Positions 1 through 10,197 are shown, counted from the stretch's first letter. The stretch is 64,000 bases of DNA from JAOZPE01 sp964601275 (GCA_964601275.1 CAZRMV010000006.1:124001-188000), one strand, 5' to 3'. Notes: generated from the sequence alone by a model not told the origin. Numbers and translations are program-made.

Positions 1-425
1 ACCGGCTCGATCACTCCCGAGCTCACCAGGATCTCGTAGCCCAGCAAAGCCGCTGAACTGACGATTGCGGTTCCGATGGCACCACGGTGGCGGCTGCTGG
101 TAGAAGCAAGCAGGATGGGAAAGAAATAGAGCAGGGTGAAGGCGCTGCCCACTCCCCCGGTGAGATGGACGCAGACGGTGATCAACAAGACGTCGAGGAG
201 GATCTCCGCCGTCTGGACCCTTACCCTGGGAACTTTGAATCGGAGCGCCAGGTAGCCCCCCGCAAGTCCAAGGTACTGGACGGCGAGAACCACGAAGAGT
301 GCGAGACGGGGCACGTTGTCAGCGGTCAGCGACAGCAGGATCACGCCGGCGGACACCACCAGCGTCGCCACCGTCAGGCGCAGGAAGAACCACTGTTGTA
401 GGGCTGAATCCCTCGTTTCCGTCAC
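1..425 (-). CDS. pilS: PilS-like sensor histidine kinase, N-terminal part only
   Basis: Reading the minus strand from a GTG at 423-425 gives an open frame of 141 codons that runs off the left edge. A purine-rich GGGGGGAG stands at ribosome-binding distance. The visible part is a membrane sensor domain: a short polar start, then hydrophobic helices at about residues 14-37, 43-60, 80-100 and 104-120. The stretch LTGGVGSAFTLLYFFPILLA followed by a second hydrophobic segment closely resembles the membrane domain of PilS/NtrB-type kinases that pair with the sigma-54 activator PilR. The kinase core lies outside the window. It is the last visible gene after pilB-pilT-pilC, the usual place for pilS-pilR, which control pilin expression. 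The reading is direct; the family call rests on this domain and on context. Confidence 0.72.
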   Translation of the reverse strand, partial: MTETRDSALQQWFFLRLTVATLVVSAGVILLSLTADNVPRLALFVVLAVQYLGLAGGYLALRFKVPRVRVQTAEILLDVLLITVCVHLTGGVGSAFTLLYFFPILLASTSSRHRGAIGTAIVSSAALLGYEILVSSGVIEP

Positions 426-478
426 GACCGGTCTCCCCCCAGAATAGTGGTCGTCCAGTGGCGAAATGACCGCGGAGC

Positions 479-1690
479 CTAACCGCTGATCACGCTCGCC
501 ATCTTGAACATCGGTAGATACATCGCCACCAGCATCCCACCCACCAGTGCCCCCATGACCACAATCATGATGGGCTCGATCGCCGCGGTGAGCTGTTCAA
601 CCGCGGTGTCGACTTCATCGTCGTAGAAGTCGGCAATCTTGCTCAGCATCTCATCGAGCGCCCCGGTCTGCTCGCCGACCGCGATCATCTGGACCACCAT
701 CGGCGGGAAGACATCGCACCTCTTCAGAGGCTCGGAAATCGTGTCACCCTGGCTGATGCTCTCCCGTGTACTCTGGATCGCTTCGGTGATGATGAGGTTG
801 CCGGCGGTACGGGCGGTGATCTCCAGACCCTGCAGGATCGGAACCCCGGAACTCACCAGCGTTCCGAGCGTACGGGTGAACCGAGCCACCGCACCCTTGC
901 GCAGGACGTTTCCCACGATGGGGATCTTCAACATGAAGGCGTCGATGGCCCGGGACGCCCGGTAGTTCTTGCGGGCCATCTTGTACGCCACGACGGCACC
1001 CGCTCCCATGGCCGCCATGAGCCACCACCACGCCCGGAGGAAGCCCGACAGGCCCATCACGATCCGCGTCGGGGCGGGCAATTCGCCCCCGAAATCGGAG
1101 AACATCTTGGCGAACACCGGGATCACGAACATCAACATGAAGATCGTGGCGCCGCCGGCCACCACCATGACGATGGTCGGATAGGTCATCGCGCTCTTGA
1201 CCTTCCGCTGCAGCGCGTCGGCCTTTTCCAGATAGACCGCCAACCGGGACAGGATGACGTCCAGGATACCGCCCTGTTCGCCGGCATCGACCATGTTGCA
1301 GTACAGGTCGCTCCAGATGGCCTTGTGTTTGCCAAGGCCCCCGGCCAGGGTTGTTCCACCCTCGACATCGCTCATCACGTCCAAGATCGCCTTCTTGAAG
1401 ACCGGGTGCTGCGTCTGCTTTCCCAGGATGTCCAGGCACTGCACCAGAGGAAGGCCGGCGTTGACCATGGTGGAGAACTGTCGGGTGAAGATGGAGAGAT
1501 CCTTCACCTTCACACCCTTCTTGAACATGGGCAGGTTGATTTCCTTGCTCTTCCCACGGATCGACTGGATCACGATATGTCGCTTGCGGAGATCGGCGAT
1601 CGCCGCCTGCTTGCTCGCAGCTTCCAACTCGCCGCTGACCGTTTCGCCCTTCGTCGTCCGGCCCTTCCAGACAAAAGTCGTCGTTGCCAC
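479..1690 (-). CDS. pilC: Type IV pilus inner-membrane platform protein PilC
   Basis: PilC is the polytopic inner-membrane base on which the PilB and PilT motors act during pilus extension and retraction. The 403-residue length matches the family. Two GspF/PilC domains are visible, about residues 70-190 (containing FTRQFSTMVNAGLPLVQCL) and 270-395 (containing FTRTLGTLVSSGVPILQGLE). Each is followed by hydrophobic segments, and the protein ends with a membrane helix (IMIVVMGALVGGMLVAMYLP). The start is GTG with an ideal AGGAGG eight bases upstream, 22 bases after pilT. It lies third in a pilB-pilT-pilC series, so the three are very probably co-transcribed. Confidence 0.95.
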   Translation of the reverse strand: MATTTFVWKGRTTKGETVSGELEAASKQAAIADLRKRHIVIQSIRGKSKEINLPMFKKGVKVKDLSIFTRQFSTMVNAGLPLVQCLDILGKQTQHPVFKKAILDVMSDVEGGTTLAGGLGKHKAIWSDLYCNMVDAGEQGGILDVILSRLAVYLEKADALQRKVKSAMTYPTIVMVVAGGATIFMLMFVIPVFAKMFSDFGGELPAPTRIVMGLSGFLRAWWWLMAAMGAGAVVAYKMARKNYRASRAIDAFMLKIPIVGNVLRKGAVARFTRTLGTLVSSGVPILQGLEITARTAGNLIITEAIQSTRESISQGDTISEPLKRCDVFPPMVVQMIAVGEQTGALDEMLSKIADFYDDEVDTAVEQLTAAIEPIMIVVMGALVGGMLVAMYLPMFKMASVISG

Positions 1691-1712
1691 CGTCTTATCC
1701 TCCTGGTTAGGC

Positions 1713-2783
<1,071 letters not shown>

Positions 2784-2794
2784 CGTTCCCTCCG

Positions 2795-4471
2795 TTACAT
2801 GTCGGCCGTCTCACGGAGGACCTCCTCGATGGTAGTCACTCCCTTTTCGATGTTCCTGATGCCATCCTGACGCAGGGTCAACATTCCCTCTTCGATGGCC
2901 GCTTGCCGGATTTCCGTGGTGTTTCCCCGATCGAGGATGATTTCCCGGATCCCCGGGGTGATCGGCATGACTTCGTAGAGCCCCTGCCGGCCCTTGTAGC
3001 CGGTGTCGTTGCATTCGGGACAGCCGACTCCCTCGTAGACGTCCGCGTCGGGGCTGATCCCCAGCTCTTCCTTGCGCTCGGCGGGAATGTCCACCTTCTG
3101 CTTGCAGTGCTTGCAGATCCGCCGGACCAGGCGCTGGGCCATGATGAGATTGGTCGAGGAAGCCACCAGGAACGGCTCGATTCCCATGTCGATCATGCGG
3201 TTCACCGTGGCGGGAGCGTCGTTCGTGTGCAGGGTGCTGAGTACGAGATGTCCGGTGAGGGCCGCCTTCACCGCGATGGATCCGGTTTCCAGATCGCGGA
3301 TCTCCCCGACCATCACGATATTCGGGTCCTGGCGAAGGAAGGATTTCAGTGCGGCGGCGAAGGTCAATCCGACTTCATCCCGGACCGCCACCTGGTTGAT
3401 GCCTTCGAGGTTGTACTCGACCGGGTCCTCCGCTGTCATGATGTTCACCTCGGGGGTGTTGAGGCGATTGAGGCACGAGTACAGGGTCGTGGTCTTTCCG
3501 GAACCGGTCGGCCCGGTCACCAGCACCATCCCATAGGGAGCCGAGACCGCGGCGAGCACGTTCTGGATGGCTTTCTCCTCCATCCCGAATCCCTCGAGAT
3601 CGAACTGGAGATTCCCCTTGTCCAGGATACGCATCACGACCTTTTCGCCGTGGATACAGGGAAGGGTCGACACGCGGAGGTCGACCTTCTTCTCGCCGAT
3701 CTTCAGCTTGATCCGGCCGTCCTGTGGAACCCGTCGTTCGGCGATATCCAGTTCAGACATGATCTTCAGCCGGGAGATGATGGCCGCGCGCATCTTGTGC
3801 GGTGGATTCATCATCTCCTGCAGCACCCCGTCGATGCGATAGCGCACCCTCATGCTCTTCTCGTAGCTCTCGATGTGGATATCACTGGCCCCCCGCTTCA
3901 CCGCGTCGGACAGGAGCGAGTTCACCAGCTTCACCACCGGGGCGTTTTCCGACGCCGCAGAGAGAGCGTTGGGGTCTTCCTCTTCCTGGTCCTCGACGAC
4001 TTCGATATCCTCTTCGAGACCTTCGAGGACCTCCTTGAGGCTGTCCGCCGAGTCATAGAACTTGTCGATCGCCGCGCGGATGTCGCTCTCGGTGCAGACA
4101 ACCGGCTGCACTTCCAGCCCGGTGATGAACTTGATGTCATCGATCGCGAAGACGTTGGAAGGATTGGACATCGCCACCTTCAGGACGCGTCCCTTCCTTT
4201 CCAGGGGAACCACCTGGAAGCGCGTGGCGACATCGGCCGGAATGAGGGCGGTGACCTCGGCGTCGACCTCCTTGCCCTCCAGGCTGATGATGGGCAGATC
4301 GTACAGTTTGCCGAGGAAGCCTGCGTACGCATCCTCGGACAACGCTCCGGTCTTCACGAGGTTGATCCCGAGGGATCCCCCATTCTTCTGTTGCTCTTGA
4401 ATGGCCTTCTGGAGCTGATCCTGGCTGACCAGGTCCGCCTCCAGAAGTTTCCCGGCAATCTTGTCCTTCAA
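2795..4471 (-). CDS. pilB: Pilus extension ATPase PilB
   Basis: PilB drives pilus assembly. The 558-residue protein has an N-terminal GspE/MshE-type domain (about 1-150, with repeated acidic loops), then a linker and the ATPase core. The core shows Walker A GPTGSGKTTT, IMTAEDPVEYN, GEIRDLETG and LVLSTLHTNDAPATV, and a zinc-binding CKHC...CPEC tetracysteine motif typical of PilB/GspE but absent from PilT. The start is read as TTG: it gives the usual MKDKIAGKLLEADLVS opening and has GAGG eight bases upstream. No ATG lies near. The 252 bases before it hold a sigma-54-like promoter candidate. A GspE of a type II secretion system is excluded by the pilT-pilC neighbours. Confidence 0.94.
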   Translation of the reverse strand: MKDKIAGKLLEADLVSQDQLQKAIQEQQKNGGSLGINLVKTGALSEDAYAGFLGKLYDLPIISLEGKEVDAEVTALIPADVATRFQVVPLERKGRVLKVAMSNPSNVFAIDDIKFITGLEVQPVVCTESDIRAAIDKFYDSADSLKEVLEGLEEDIEVVEDQEEEDPNALSAASENAPVVKLVNSLLSDAVKRGASDIHIESYEKSMRVRYRIDGVLQEMMNPPHKMRAAIISRLKIMSELDIAERRVPQDGRIKLKIGEKKVDLRVSTLPCIHGEKVVMRILDKGNLQFDLEGFGMEEKAIQNVLAAVSAPYGMVLVTGPTGSGKTTTLYSCLNRLNTPEVNIMTAEDPVEYNLEGINQVAVRDEVGLTFAAALKSFLRQDPNIVMVGEIRDLETGSIAVKAALTGHLVLSTLHTNDAPATVNRMIDMGIEPFLVASSTNLIMAQRLVRRICKHCKQKVDIPAERKEELGISPDADVYEGVGCPECNDTGYKGRQGLYEVMPITPGIREIILDRGNTTEIRQAAIEEGMLTLRQDGIRNIEKGVTTIEEVLRETADM

Positions 4472-4679
4472 AGGCTTGACCTCGAGATGCTAGGGGCGTG
4501 CAGACTGCGGGCTTGCGGCGTTTTCCACACAATGATCGCCCGCCGGAGTGCAATGCCCGTGCCCCACGACGACCGACGCCGGATGTTCCACCAGCCCTTC
4601 GTTCCGCCGGTTTTCTCCCGTTTCGTGACTTCGGCCGCGACGACGGCCGAGCCGGGATCCTTCCTCGCAGCGTGCAGAT

Positions 4680-4695
4680 TGCAAGCCTTGGGCCC
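4680..4695 (-). promoter_or_regulatory. Candidate sigma-54 promoter upstream of pilB
   Basis: On the minus strand the sequence GGGCCC, five bases, then TTGCA matches the -24/-12 consensus TGGCAC-N5-TTGCA at 9 of 11 fixed positions, with the required GG-N10-GC spacing. It lies about 209 bases before the pilB start. A sigma-54 promoter would fit the PilS-like kinase at the end of the same cluster, since the PilS/PilR partner activates sigma-54 polymerase. The long leader and the possibility of chance in GC-rich DNA keep confidence low. The rest of 4472-4723 shows no gene. Confidence 0.28.
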
Positions 4696-4723
4696 AAACC
4701 GGCCGCCGGCTCGAGGAAAGGGT

Positions 4724-5110
4724 TCAGCGCAGCCGGATCAGGGGGATCAAGCGCTCGAGGGTGCGCGGTCCTACTCCCTTGACCGCCAGGAGCTGCTCCG
4801 CGCGCTCGAAACCGTGCAGGGAATCCCTCATTGCCAGGATGCGACCGGCCAGGACCGGACCCACACCGGGAAGGGCAAGAAGCTGCTCGCGGTCCGCCCG
4901 GTTGATGTCCAGGGGCTGGTCACTCGTGACCAGAGGCGGACCAGGCGGCTTCGACCCATTTCCGGTGGTGTCCGGGCCTTCGCTGGGGTCCAGGCCGAAG
5001 GGATGGAGGATGGGATCCTGGCCGATCCAATCCGGTGGCCGGCGTGAGGCGATCTGGGCCGCCCACCCCACCAGGAAGAGCAGGATCAGCAGGAAACTCC
5101 TGCGCCACAT
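4724..5110 (-). CDS. comEA: ComEA-like helix-hairpin-helix DNA-binding protein
   Basis: A 128-residue exported or membrane-anchored protein. Residues 4-20 form a hydrophobic signal/anchor (RRSFLLILLFLVGWAAQIA), residues 22-65 are a Pro/Gly-rich linker, and residues 66-128 hold two helix-hairpin-helix motifs (REQLLALPGVGPVLAGRIL and AEQLLAVKGVGPRTLERLIP) preceded by LDINRAD, the ComEA signature. ComEA proteins bind incoming double-stranded DNA in the periplasm during transformation. The start is ATG with GGGAG upstream. It sits between a barrel gene and the pilBTC motors, and pili plus ComEA are the outer part of a DNA-uptake machine. ComEC is not in the window. A general HhH protein without an uptake role is possible. 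Confidence 0.82.
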   Translation of the reverse strand: MWRRSFLLILLFLVGWAAQIASRRPPDWIGQDPILHPFGLDPSEGPDTTGNGSKPPGPPLVTSDQPLDINRADREQLLALPGVGPVLAGRILAMRDSLHGFERAEQLLAVKGVGPRTLERLIPLIRLR

Positions 5111-5170
5111 CGGGAAACTCCCGTCCGGGAGGCGGGTCCACGAGAGGAGGAGACTTCCATGGGGGGCGGA

Positions 5171-7183
5171 TCAGTTCCAGAACGGCCACGCCAGCCCCCA
5201 GAGGAGGTCACGACCCCGGCGCCGCGTCCCCCCCACTTCCTCGATGAACGCGTCGGTGAGGTTGTGCACTTCCAGGAAGACCTCGGCGTCACGGAGTTTC
5301 AAGGCCACCCTGAGGTCCTGTCGCACGGTCGCGGGAAGGAGATCCCCCTCGTCACTGAACACTCCAAGGAGGTCATCGTAGCGCTCGCCGGAGTAGACGA
5401 GACGGTAGAAGAGACGAATCTGATCATAGGAGCTGAAGAGATCATGCCACCAGCTCAGTCTCAGCTTCAGGGCTTTTCGCGGCCACCCTCCCCCCCGGCT
5501 CGCATCGCGCGGGAGATCCTGGATGACCCAGTGTCCACTCAATGACCACTCGGCTCCGTGATGGATGGTTCCCATCGGCCAATGCAGGCGGCCGGTCAGT
5601 TGATCGAGCTCGTAGGAGAGGCCTCCCACCGTCAACGCGTTGCCATCGGTCGCGGAATTCGATTCGGGCATCCAACCGATCCCGTCGTCCAGTCGCCATC
5701 TCTCCACCCCCACCACCACCTCGCCTTGCCCCAGGCGCAGACCCCATTCCACCCGGCCCTTCTCGTGGATCTCGAAGGGCAGATTCTCGCGGGGAAGCCT
5801 CAACAGGGTGAACCCTCCGGCGAGGTCGAAGGAAGCGAATCCGGAACTCTCCAGGAGCGTGGGAGTCCGCGGCTGGCGGCCGGCCTCCGCGGACAACCAC
5901 CACGAGGCGGCCGGAGCCCATTCGACCCGGGCGTTCGCGGCGATCACCCAGGGAGTCTGTGCATGGTCGGCGTAGTTGTACCCCAACCAACCCCGGGCCG
6001 AGAGAGAGGCCTTCGGGTCGGTCTGCCATCCCGCACGCGCACTGGAGACCAGGCTGCGGGGATGGCTCCGGCGGGTGGCAGTGGTGAAGAGAGCGGACCA
6101 GCGTTCGAGATCGGCCTGCACGATCGGGCCGGATCGCAGCGGTTGCCAACTCAGCCTGGCTCCCAGTCTCTCGGCGTCGTTCTGCTCGTGGTGGATGGAA
6201 TCGTCGTTGTTCCAGTCGAGATGGTACAGTCGCACCCGGAGATGGGAGCCGTCTCCTTCCCGATCCAGCCCCGTCCAGAGCCGGCCGGTCCAACGCTCGA
6301 CCGATCCGGCGTGGGCGACGGTCCCGTCGTGGAACCGGCGACCCCGGCCGAATCCCACCGTCCAACGGCCCAGGCCGGTATTCACCGCGCCGGACAGGGC
6401 CCACCGGCGCATCTTCGCCCGTCCATAGCCGGGAATCGAAGCGAGACCCTGGTTGCTGAAATCGTAGCCATCCTCGGTCTTCCATTCCTCGTAGTCCAGA
6501 CGCAGGGTGCGCGGAGCCCGGGGAGTGGTCACGGACAAGCCTCGCAGATAGGTCTGCAACCGGGATCTCTGGAAATGCGTGCGAAAGAGGGTGCGGCCCC
6601 AGAGCGGCGGATCGAGTTCGACTTCCGCCGCACTTCCTCCCACCGCCGAGGAGCTCACTCCTTCCCCCGCCCGGGCGAAGGAAGTGCCGATGGCGCTCAC
6701 ATCCCAGATGCCCGGATCGCGGTCGGCCGGGCTCCGGGACGGAAGACCGTCGTGGAGGATCTCCGCCGAGCCGCCGTCGATCGGTCCCAGGTCGAGGAAG
6801 CCGCAAAAACCCCGATCGCCGGCCACCCGGAGCGAGGTCCCCGGCAGCGCCTCGAGGATGTCGTCGGTTCCCCGGGGTCGCAGTCGCTCCATCGACACGG
6901 CCGACAGTGCGGCGCTTCGGGTCCAGGGGGGGAGCAGGGGCCCCGGATCCCGGGGCGGCGGAAGCGGCGCCACACTGTCCGTTCCCACCGTGGTGAAGTC
7001 GACCGGCGCCACCATGGCCGAGTCGGTCGGCGCAGCCAGGGCGGAGTCCGCCGGCGCCGCGGTCCCGGGCTGTGGGGCATGGGGTTCCTGCGCCCGGACG
7101 GTCCCCGGGGCCAAGAGACCTGCCGCCGCCAGGACCAGGCCGGCGAGCGCCGCGCGCGATGGAAGAATGGAGAATGGAATCAC
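5171..7183 (-). CDS. TonB-dependent-receptor-like outer-membrane barrel protein
   Basis: From the GTG chosen here the product is about 670 residues. It opens with a signal peptide (hydrophobic LAGLVLAAAGLLAPGTVRAQ, cleavage near AQ), then an Ala/Pro-rich stretch, then a plug-like domain with MERLRPRGTDDILEALPGTS and GSAEILHDGLPSR, and then alternating aromatic strands ending in a C-terminal ...WPFWN, typical of outer-membrane barrels. No clear TonB box was found. The start is uncertain: the frame remains open to 7522 but upstream residues look non-coding, and an ATG at 7243 would place a polar extension before the signal peptide. TonB-dependent receptors import siderophores, cobalamin or sugars, but the substrate cannot be told. 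It lies between the TPR gene and comEA on the same strand. Confidence 0.7.
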   Translation of the reverse strand: MIPFSILPSRAALAGLVLAAAGLLAPGTVRAQEPHAPQPGTAAPADSALAAPTDSAMVAPVDFTTVGTDSVAPLPPPRDPGPLLPPWTRSAALSAVSMERLRPRGTDDILEALPGTSLRVAGDRGFCGFLDLGPIDGGSAEILHDGLPSRSPADRDPGIWDVSAIGTSFARAGEGVSSSAVGGSAAEVELDPPLWGRTLFRTHFQRSRLQTYLRGLSVTTPRAPRTLRLDYEEWKTEDGYDFSNQGLASIPGYGRAKMRRWALSGAVNTGLGRWTVGFGRGRRFHDGTVAHAGSVERWTGRLWTGLDREGDGSHLRVRLYHLDWNNDDSIHHEQNDAERLGARLSWQPLRSGPIVQADLERWSALFTTATRRSHPRSLVSSARAGWQTDPKASLSARGWLGYNYADHAQTPWVIAANARVEWAPAASWWLSAEAGRQPRTPTLLESSGFASFDLAGGFTLLRLPRENLPFEIHEKGRVEWGLRLGQGEVVVGVERWRLDDGIGWMPESNSATDGNALTVGGLSYELDQLTGRLHWPMGTIHHGAEWSLSGHWVIQDLPRDASRGGGWPRKALKLRLSWWHDLFSSYDQIRLFYRLVYSGERYDDLLGVFSDEGDLLPATVRQDLRVALKLRDAEVFLEVHNLTDAFIEEVGGTRRRGRDLLWGLAWPFWN

Positions 7184-7287
7184 GGAGGATTCTCGGGAAT
7201 TGGGGCTCGCACCAAGGAGGCCATCACCGGGTGGAGGCATTGAACCACGCCCCGAGCGGGCCGGCAACCCCCAAGCCCACGGCGGAC

Positions 7288-8646
7288 TCAGCTCTGCTGC
7301 CGGAGATTCTCCAGCCGTTGCCGCACATCGAGGAAGGAGGGGTCGATTCCCGCCACCCGTTCGTAGTATTCCACCGATTCGGCGGTCCGTCCCATGGCCT
7401 CCAGACAGGCGCCGACCTCGTAGATGAGGCCCATGTAGTCCAGGGGACGACGGCCGGTGGTCGCCAACCCTTCCTGGTAGGCCGCGAGCGCCTCGTCCAT
7501 GCGATCGAGCTTGCGCAGGCAATTCCCCTTCATCTCCAAGGCCTTCAGCCGCGTCTCCTCGCCCTCGGCCGCCTTGCTGAAGGAGAGCAGCGCCTGTTCG
7601 ATCATTCCCATGTCCATATACACCAGGCCCAGCTCATAGTGCCCCTGGTAGTCATCGTCGCGGACATCGGTCGCGATCTGCCCTTCCAGGTCCTGTCGGA
7701 TGGACTCGACCTGGTTCGCCTCGGATTGCGCCAGGTCCACGTCCCCCTCGGCGAGGATCTCCTCGAGCAGGTTGATGCCCTGCTCGACGACCTCGGAGGG
7801 TTCCCCGACTTCCGGCGCCTTCTCCTCGAGCGGGTCAACGGTACCGCTCTCGACGGGGACATCGAAATCCAGGTCGAGGCTGAATTCTCCGGAATCGAAG
7901 GTGGGTTCGTCTTCGATCACGACGACCTTGGAATCCTCCGTCGCGTCCTCGTCCTGGGCGACCGCCGCATCACCACCGGATTCCTCGCCCGACACCGTTT
8001 CGACACCATCTTCGACGAGCTTCTGGTATTCGGGAATGCTCTCGATGCGATCGGTCAGGGTCCGGGCCCGTTCGATGTAACGATGGACGATATCCTCTTC
8101 CCCCGCTTCTCGGGCGAGCAGGGCTTTGCAGAGAAGGATCCGCGCCCGTTCGGCGGGCATGTTCCAGTCTTCGTAGAGTTGATCGAGACGACCGAGGATG
8201 TCCAGGTCTCCGGGCAGGACCTCGAGCAGGATCGCGCAACGATCGAGGAAGCGCTCTCGGGTCTCGTCGGTGATCTCGCCGGCGCAGTCGAGGAATTGCA
8301 GGTAGTGGGTACTGGCCTCGGCCCCCAGCCCCTGCTTGCGTCGGGTCTCCCCCAAGGTCCACAGGCACTCCATGTGGACGGGGTCGTATCGCAGGATCTT
8401 CTTCAGGACCGCCACCGCGTTGTTGTTCAGACCGACGGCGTTGTAGAGTTCGACCGCCTTCTCGAACTGCACGATGGCCTGGCAGATATCCCCCATCTTG
8501 GCGTAGACATCCCCCAGTTCGTTGCGGTACCCCGCATTCGAACCTTCGAGGTCACAGATCCGCTCGTAGAGCCGAATGGCCTCTTCCCATTTTCGGTTGC
8601 GGCTGGCCTCGGTGGCCTTCAGCCTGAGATCCGTGATCTTGCTCAC
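7288..8646 (-). CDS. Cytoplasmic tetratricopeptide repeat protein
   Basis: This 452-residue protein without a signal peptide is built almost entirely of TPR helices. An N-terminal block (residues 15-130) has repeats such as WEEAIRLYERICDLEG and CQAIVQFEKAVELYN. A middle TPR-like segment (130-215) is followed by an acidic linker rich in Asp and Glu (about 220-310), and a C-terminal TPR block (325-450) contains ALLSFSKAAEG, AALAAYQEGL and ESVEYYERVAGI. The layout of TPR, acidic linker and TPR recalls pilus-assembly or FimV-like scaffold proteins, but no specific family was recognised. It lies upstream of the receptor-like gene in the same direction. TPR proteins act as scaffolds for protein complexes; the partner is unknown. 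Confidence 0.75.
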   Translation of the reverse strand: MSKITDLRLKATEASRNRKWEEAIRLYERICDLEGSNAGYRNELGDVYAKMGDICQAIVQFEKAVELYNAVGLNNNAVAVLKKILRYDPVHMECLWTLGETRRKQGLGAEASTHYLQFLDCAGEITDETRERFLDRCAILLEVLPGDLDILGRLDQLYEDWNMPAERARILLCKALLAREAGEEDIVHRYIERARTLTDRIESIPEYQKLVEDGVETVSGEESGGDAAVAQDEDATEDSKVVVIEDEPTFDSGEFSLDLDFDVPVESGTVDPLEEKAPEVGEPSEVVEQGINLLEEILAEGDVDLAQSEANQVESIRQDLEGQIATDVRDDDYQGHYELGLVYMDMGMIEQALLSFSKAAEGEETRLKALEMKGNCLRKLDRMDEALAAYQEGLATTGRRPLDYMGLIYEVGACLEAMGRTAESVEYYERVAGIDPSFLDVRQRLENLRQQS

Positions 8647-8863
8647 ACGTCCTCCCGCCGAACGGAACCGCCGATCCCGGCCCGGATGGGAATTCTCTGG
8701 GGGAAGGGTGGATTCGGCCCATCCCTTCCCGTGGTCGTGCGTTCTGCGCGCTCACCCACGGCTCCCCAGGGCGCTCTGCGAGTGCCGGAAGAGCCCTGCT
8801 GCGGCAGGACGCCCGAAAACCGGGAGCCTGAAGCTCGCCGGACGCCGGAAACGGTGTCCCGGG

Positions 8864-8882
8864 AAGTCCTTAGCAAGTCCTT
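8864..8882. repeat. Two direct copies of AAGTCCTT spaced by three bases
   Basis: The 267-base gap between hutI and the TPR gene contains two identical eight-base copies 11 bases apart, one helical turn from start to start, which is the arrangement of a tandem regulator-binding site. It lies about 220 bases before the TPR gene start and 32 bases after the hutI stop. No convincing promoter or terminator was found in the rest of the gap (8647-8913). Chance occurrence is possible. Confidence 0.3.
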
Positions 8883-8913
8883 GACCATTCCGCGAGACAC
8901 CGGAAGGCGCTGA

Positions 8914-10197
8914 TCAGAACAGGGGGCGGCCCGCGAGGACCACCGTGGCGATCTCGTCGCCCCCCAGATGCTGGATGAGTTCATCGACCGTCTCCGCGCG
9001 CAGCACCACGAGATCGCAACGCTTGCCCGGCCGGATGCTCCCCACCTCGCCGGCCCGGCGCAGCGCCCAGGCCGATTGGAGGGTGCCCATCAGCAAGGCC
9101 TCGTGGGGGTGCAAGTGCATGCGGGTACAGGCGATGCCCAGGGTGAGAGGCATCGACGAGCAGTAGTTCGACCCGGGATTGAAATCGGTGGCGAGGGCGC
9201 AGGCCACCCCAGCGTCGATCATTTCCCGCGCCGGCGCGAAGGTGGAAAGCCCCAGGCTGAAGATCGTCCCCGGCAACAAGACCCCCACGGTGGGAGCCGA
9301 CGCCAGGGCCTGGATCCCCGCCGGGGAAATCGCCCCCAGGTGGTCCGCACTGGCCGCGGAGAGCTCCGCCGCGAGTTCGCTGCCGCCCCCACCCTCCAGC
9401 TCGTCGGCGTGCAGGCACTGGTCCAATCCCAGTTCCCCACCCCGCAGCAGAACCCGGCGCGCTTCGTCCACGTTGAAGACCCCGGGTTCGCAGAACACAT
9501 CGACCCGCTGGGCCAGTCCGTCGGCAGCGACCGCGGGAAGGATCTCCTCGCAGACCAAGTCGAGGTAGTCCTCCCGCCGACCCCGGTACTCGTCGGGCAC
9601 TTCGTGGGCGGCCAGGCAGGTGGGAACGATCTCCGGCAGATCCGGTGCGCCCTTCAGTCGCGCGAGCACCCGCAAGGCCTTGAGTTCGGACTCGAGATCA
9701 AGTCCATAACCGCTTTTCACTTCGATGGTTGTGGTCCCTGTGGAAAGACATTCCTTGAGACGGCGCCGGGTCAGGGCGACGAGTTCCTCTTCCCCGTGGC
9801 GGCGGAAATCCCGGACCGAGGCGCGGATGCCCCCTCCGCTGGCCGCGATGGACTGGTAGCTCTCGCCCACCAGGCGGCGGCCGAACTCCTCGGGACGGGG
9901 ACGGCCGAAGACCGCGTGGGTGTGCGGGTCGACCAGGCCGGGAATCACCGCTGTGCCGCCTGCATCCCGATAGGTCCCGCCGGGAAGAAGACGGACCGCC
10001 CGGCGGACCTCGCTCTCGGCCCCCACCGCCACGATCTTGCCCTGATAGGCGGCCACCGCGGCGTTCTCGACGAGACCGACCTCCCGCATCGCCTCGGGTC
10101 CCCGACGGGGCCCCATCTCGTCCCCGGGACGGTCGCAGGTGTAGAGCCGGGAGATCCCGTCGATCAGGAAGTCGCACTCCGCGATCTTCGGGCTCAT
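8914..10197 (-). CDS. hutI: Imidazolonepropionase HutI
   Basis: HutI hydrolyses 4-imidazolone-5-propionate to N-formimino-L-glutamate, the third step of histidine breakdown. The 427-residue length fits. Amidohydrolase features are visible: the metal-binding HxH in VDPHTHAVFG, GGGIRASV, TTTIEVKSGYGLDLESELK, the LDQCLHADEL histidine, and ATDFNPGSNY near the C-terminus. The start is ATG at 10195-10197, and its ATGA overlaps the stop of hutU by four bases, so the two are translationally coupled. The frame stays open far upstream but that extension lies within hutU and is not coding. hutH and a formiminoglutamate-processing gene are not present in the window. Confidence 0.95.
   Translation of the reverse strand: MSPKIAECDFLIDGISRLYTCDRPGDEMGPRRGPEAMREVGLVENAAVAAYQGKIVAVGAESEVRRAVRLLPGGTYRDAGGTAVIPGLVDPHTHAVFGRPRPEEFGRRLVGESYQSIAASGGGIRASVRDFRRHGEEELVALTRRRLKECLSTGTTTIEVKSGYGLDLESELKALRVLARLKGAPDLPEIVPTCLAAHEVPDEYRGRREDYLDLVCEEILPAVAADGLAQRVDVFCEPGVFNVDEARRVLLRGGELGLDQCLHADELEGGGGSELAAELSAASADHLGAISPAGIQALASAPTVGVLLPGTIFSLGLSTFAPAREMIDAGVACALATDFNPGSNYCSSMPLTLGIACTRMHLHPHEALLMGTLQSAWALRRAGEVGSIRPGKRCDLVVLRAETVDELIQHLGGDEIATVVLAGRPLF

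Noticed and set aside
87..401. Plus-strand frame of 104 codons at the left edge
   Set aside because: The minus strand here encodes a membrane domain of a PilS-like kinase with ribosome site; the plus frame is low-complexity shadow.
2903..5047. Long plus-strand open frame of 714 codons opposite pilB and comEA
   Set aside because: It lies antisense to well-supported genes; its translation is Arg/Gly/His/Asp-rich without domains, as expected from GC-rich shadow frames.
8647..8913. Gap considered for a riboswitch or small RNA gene
   Set aside because: No consensus riboswitch core or terminator-linked structure could be recognised by eye.
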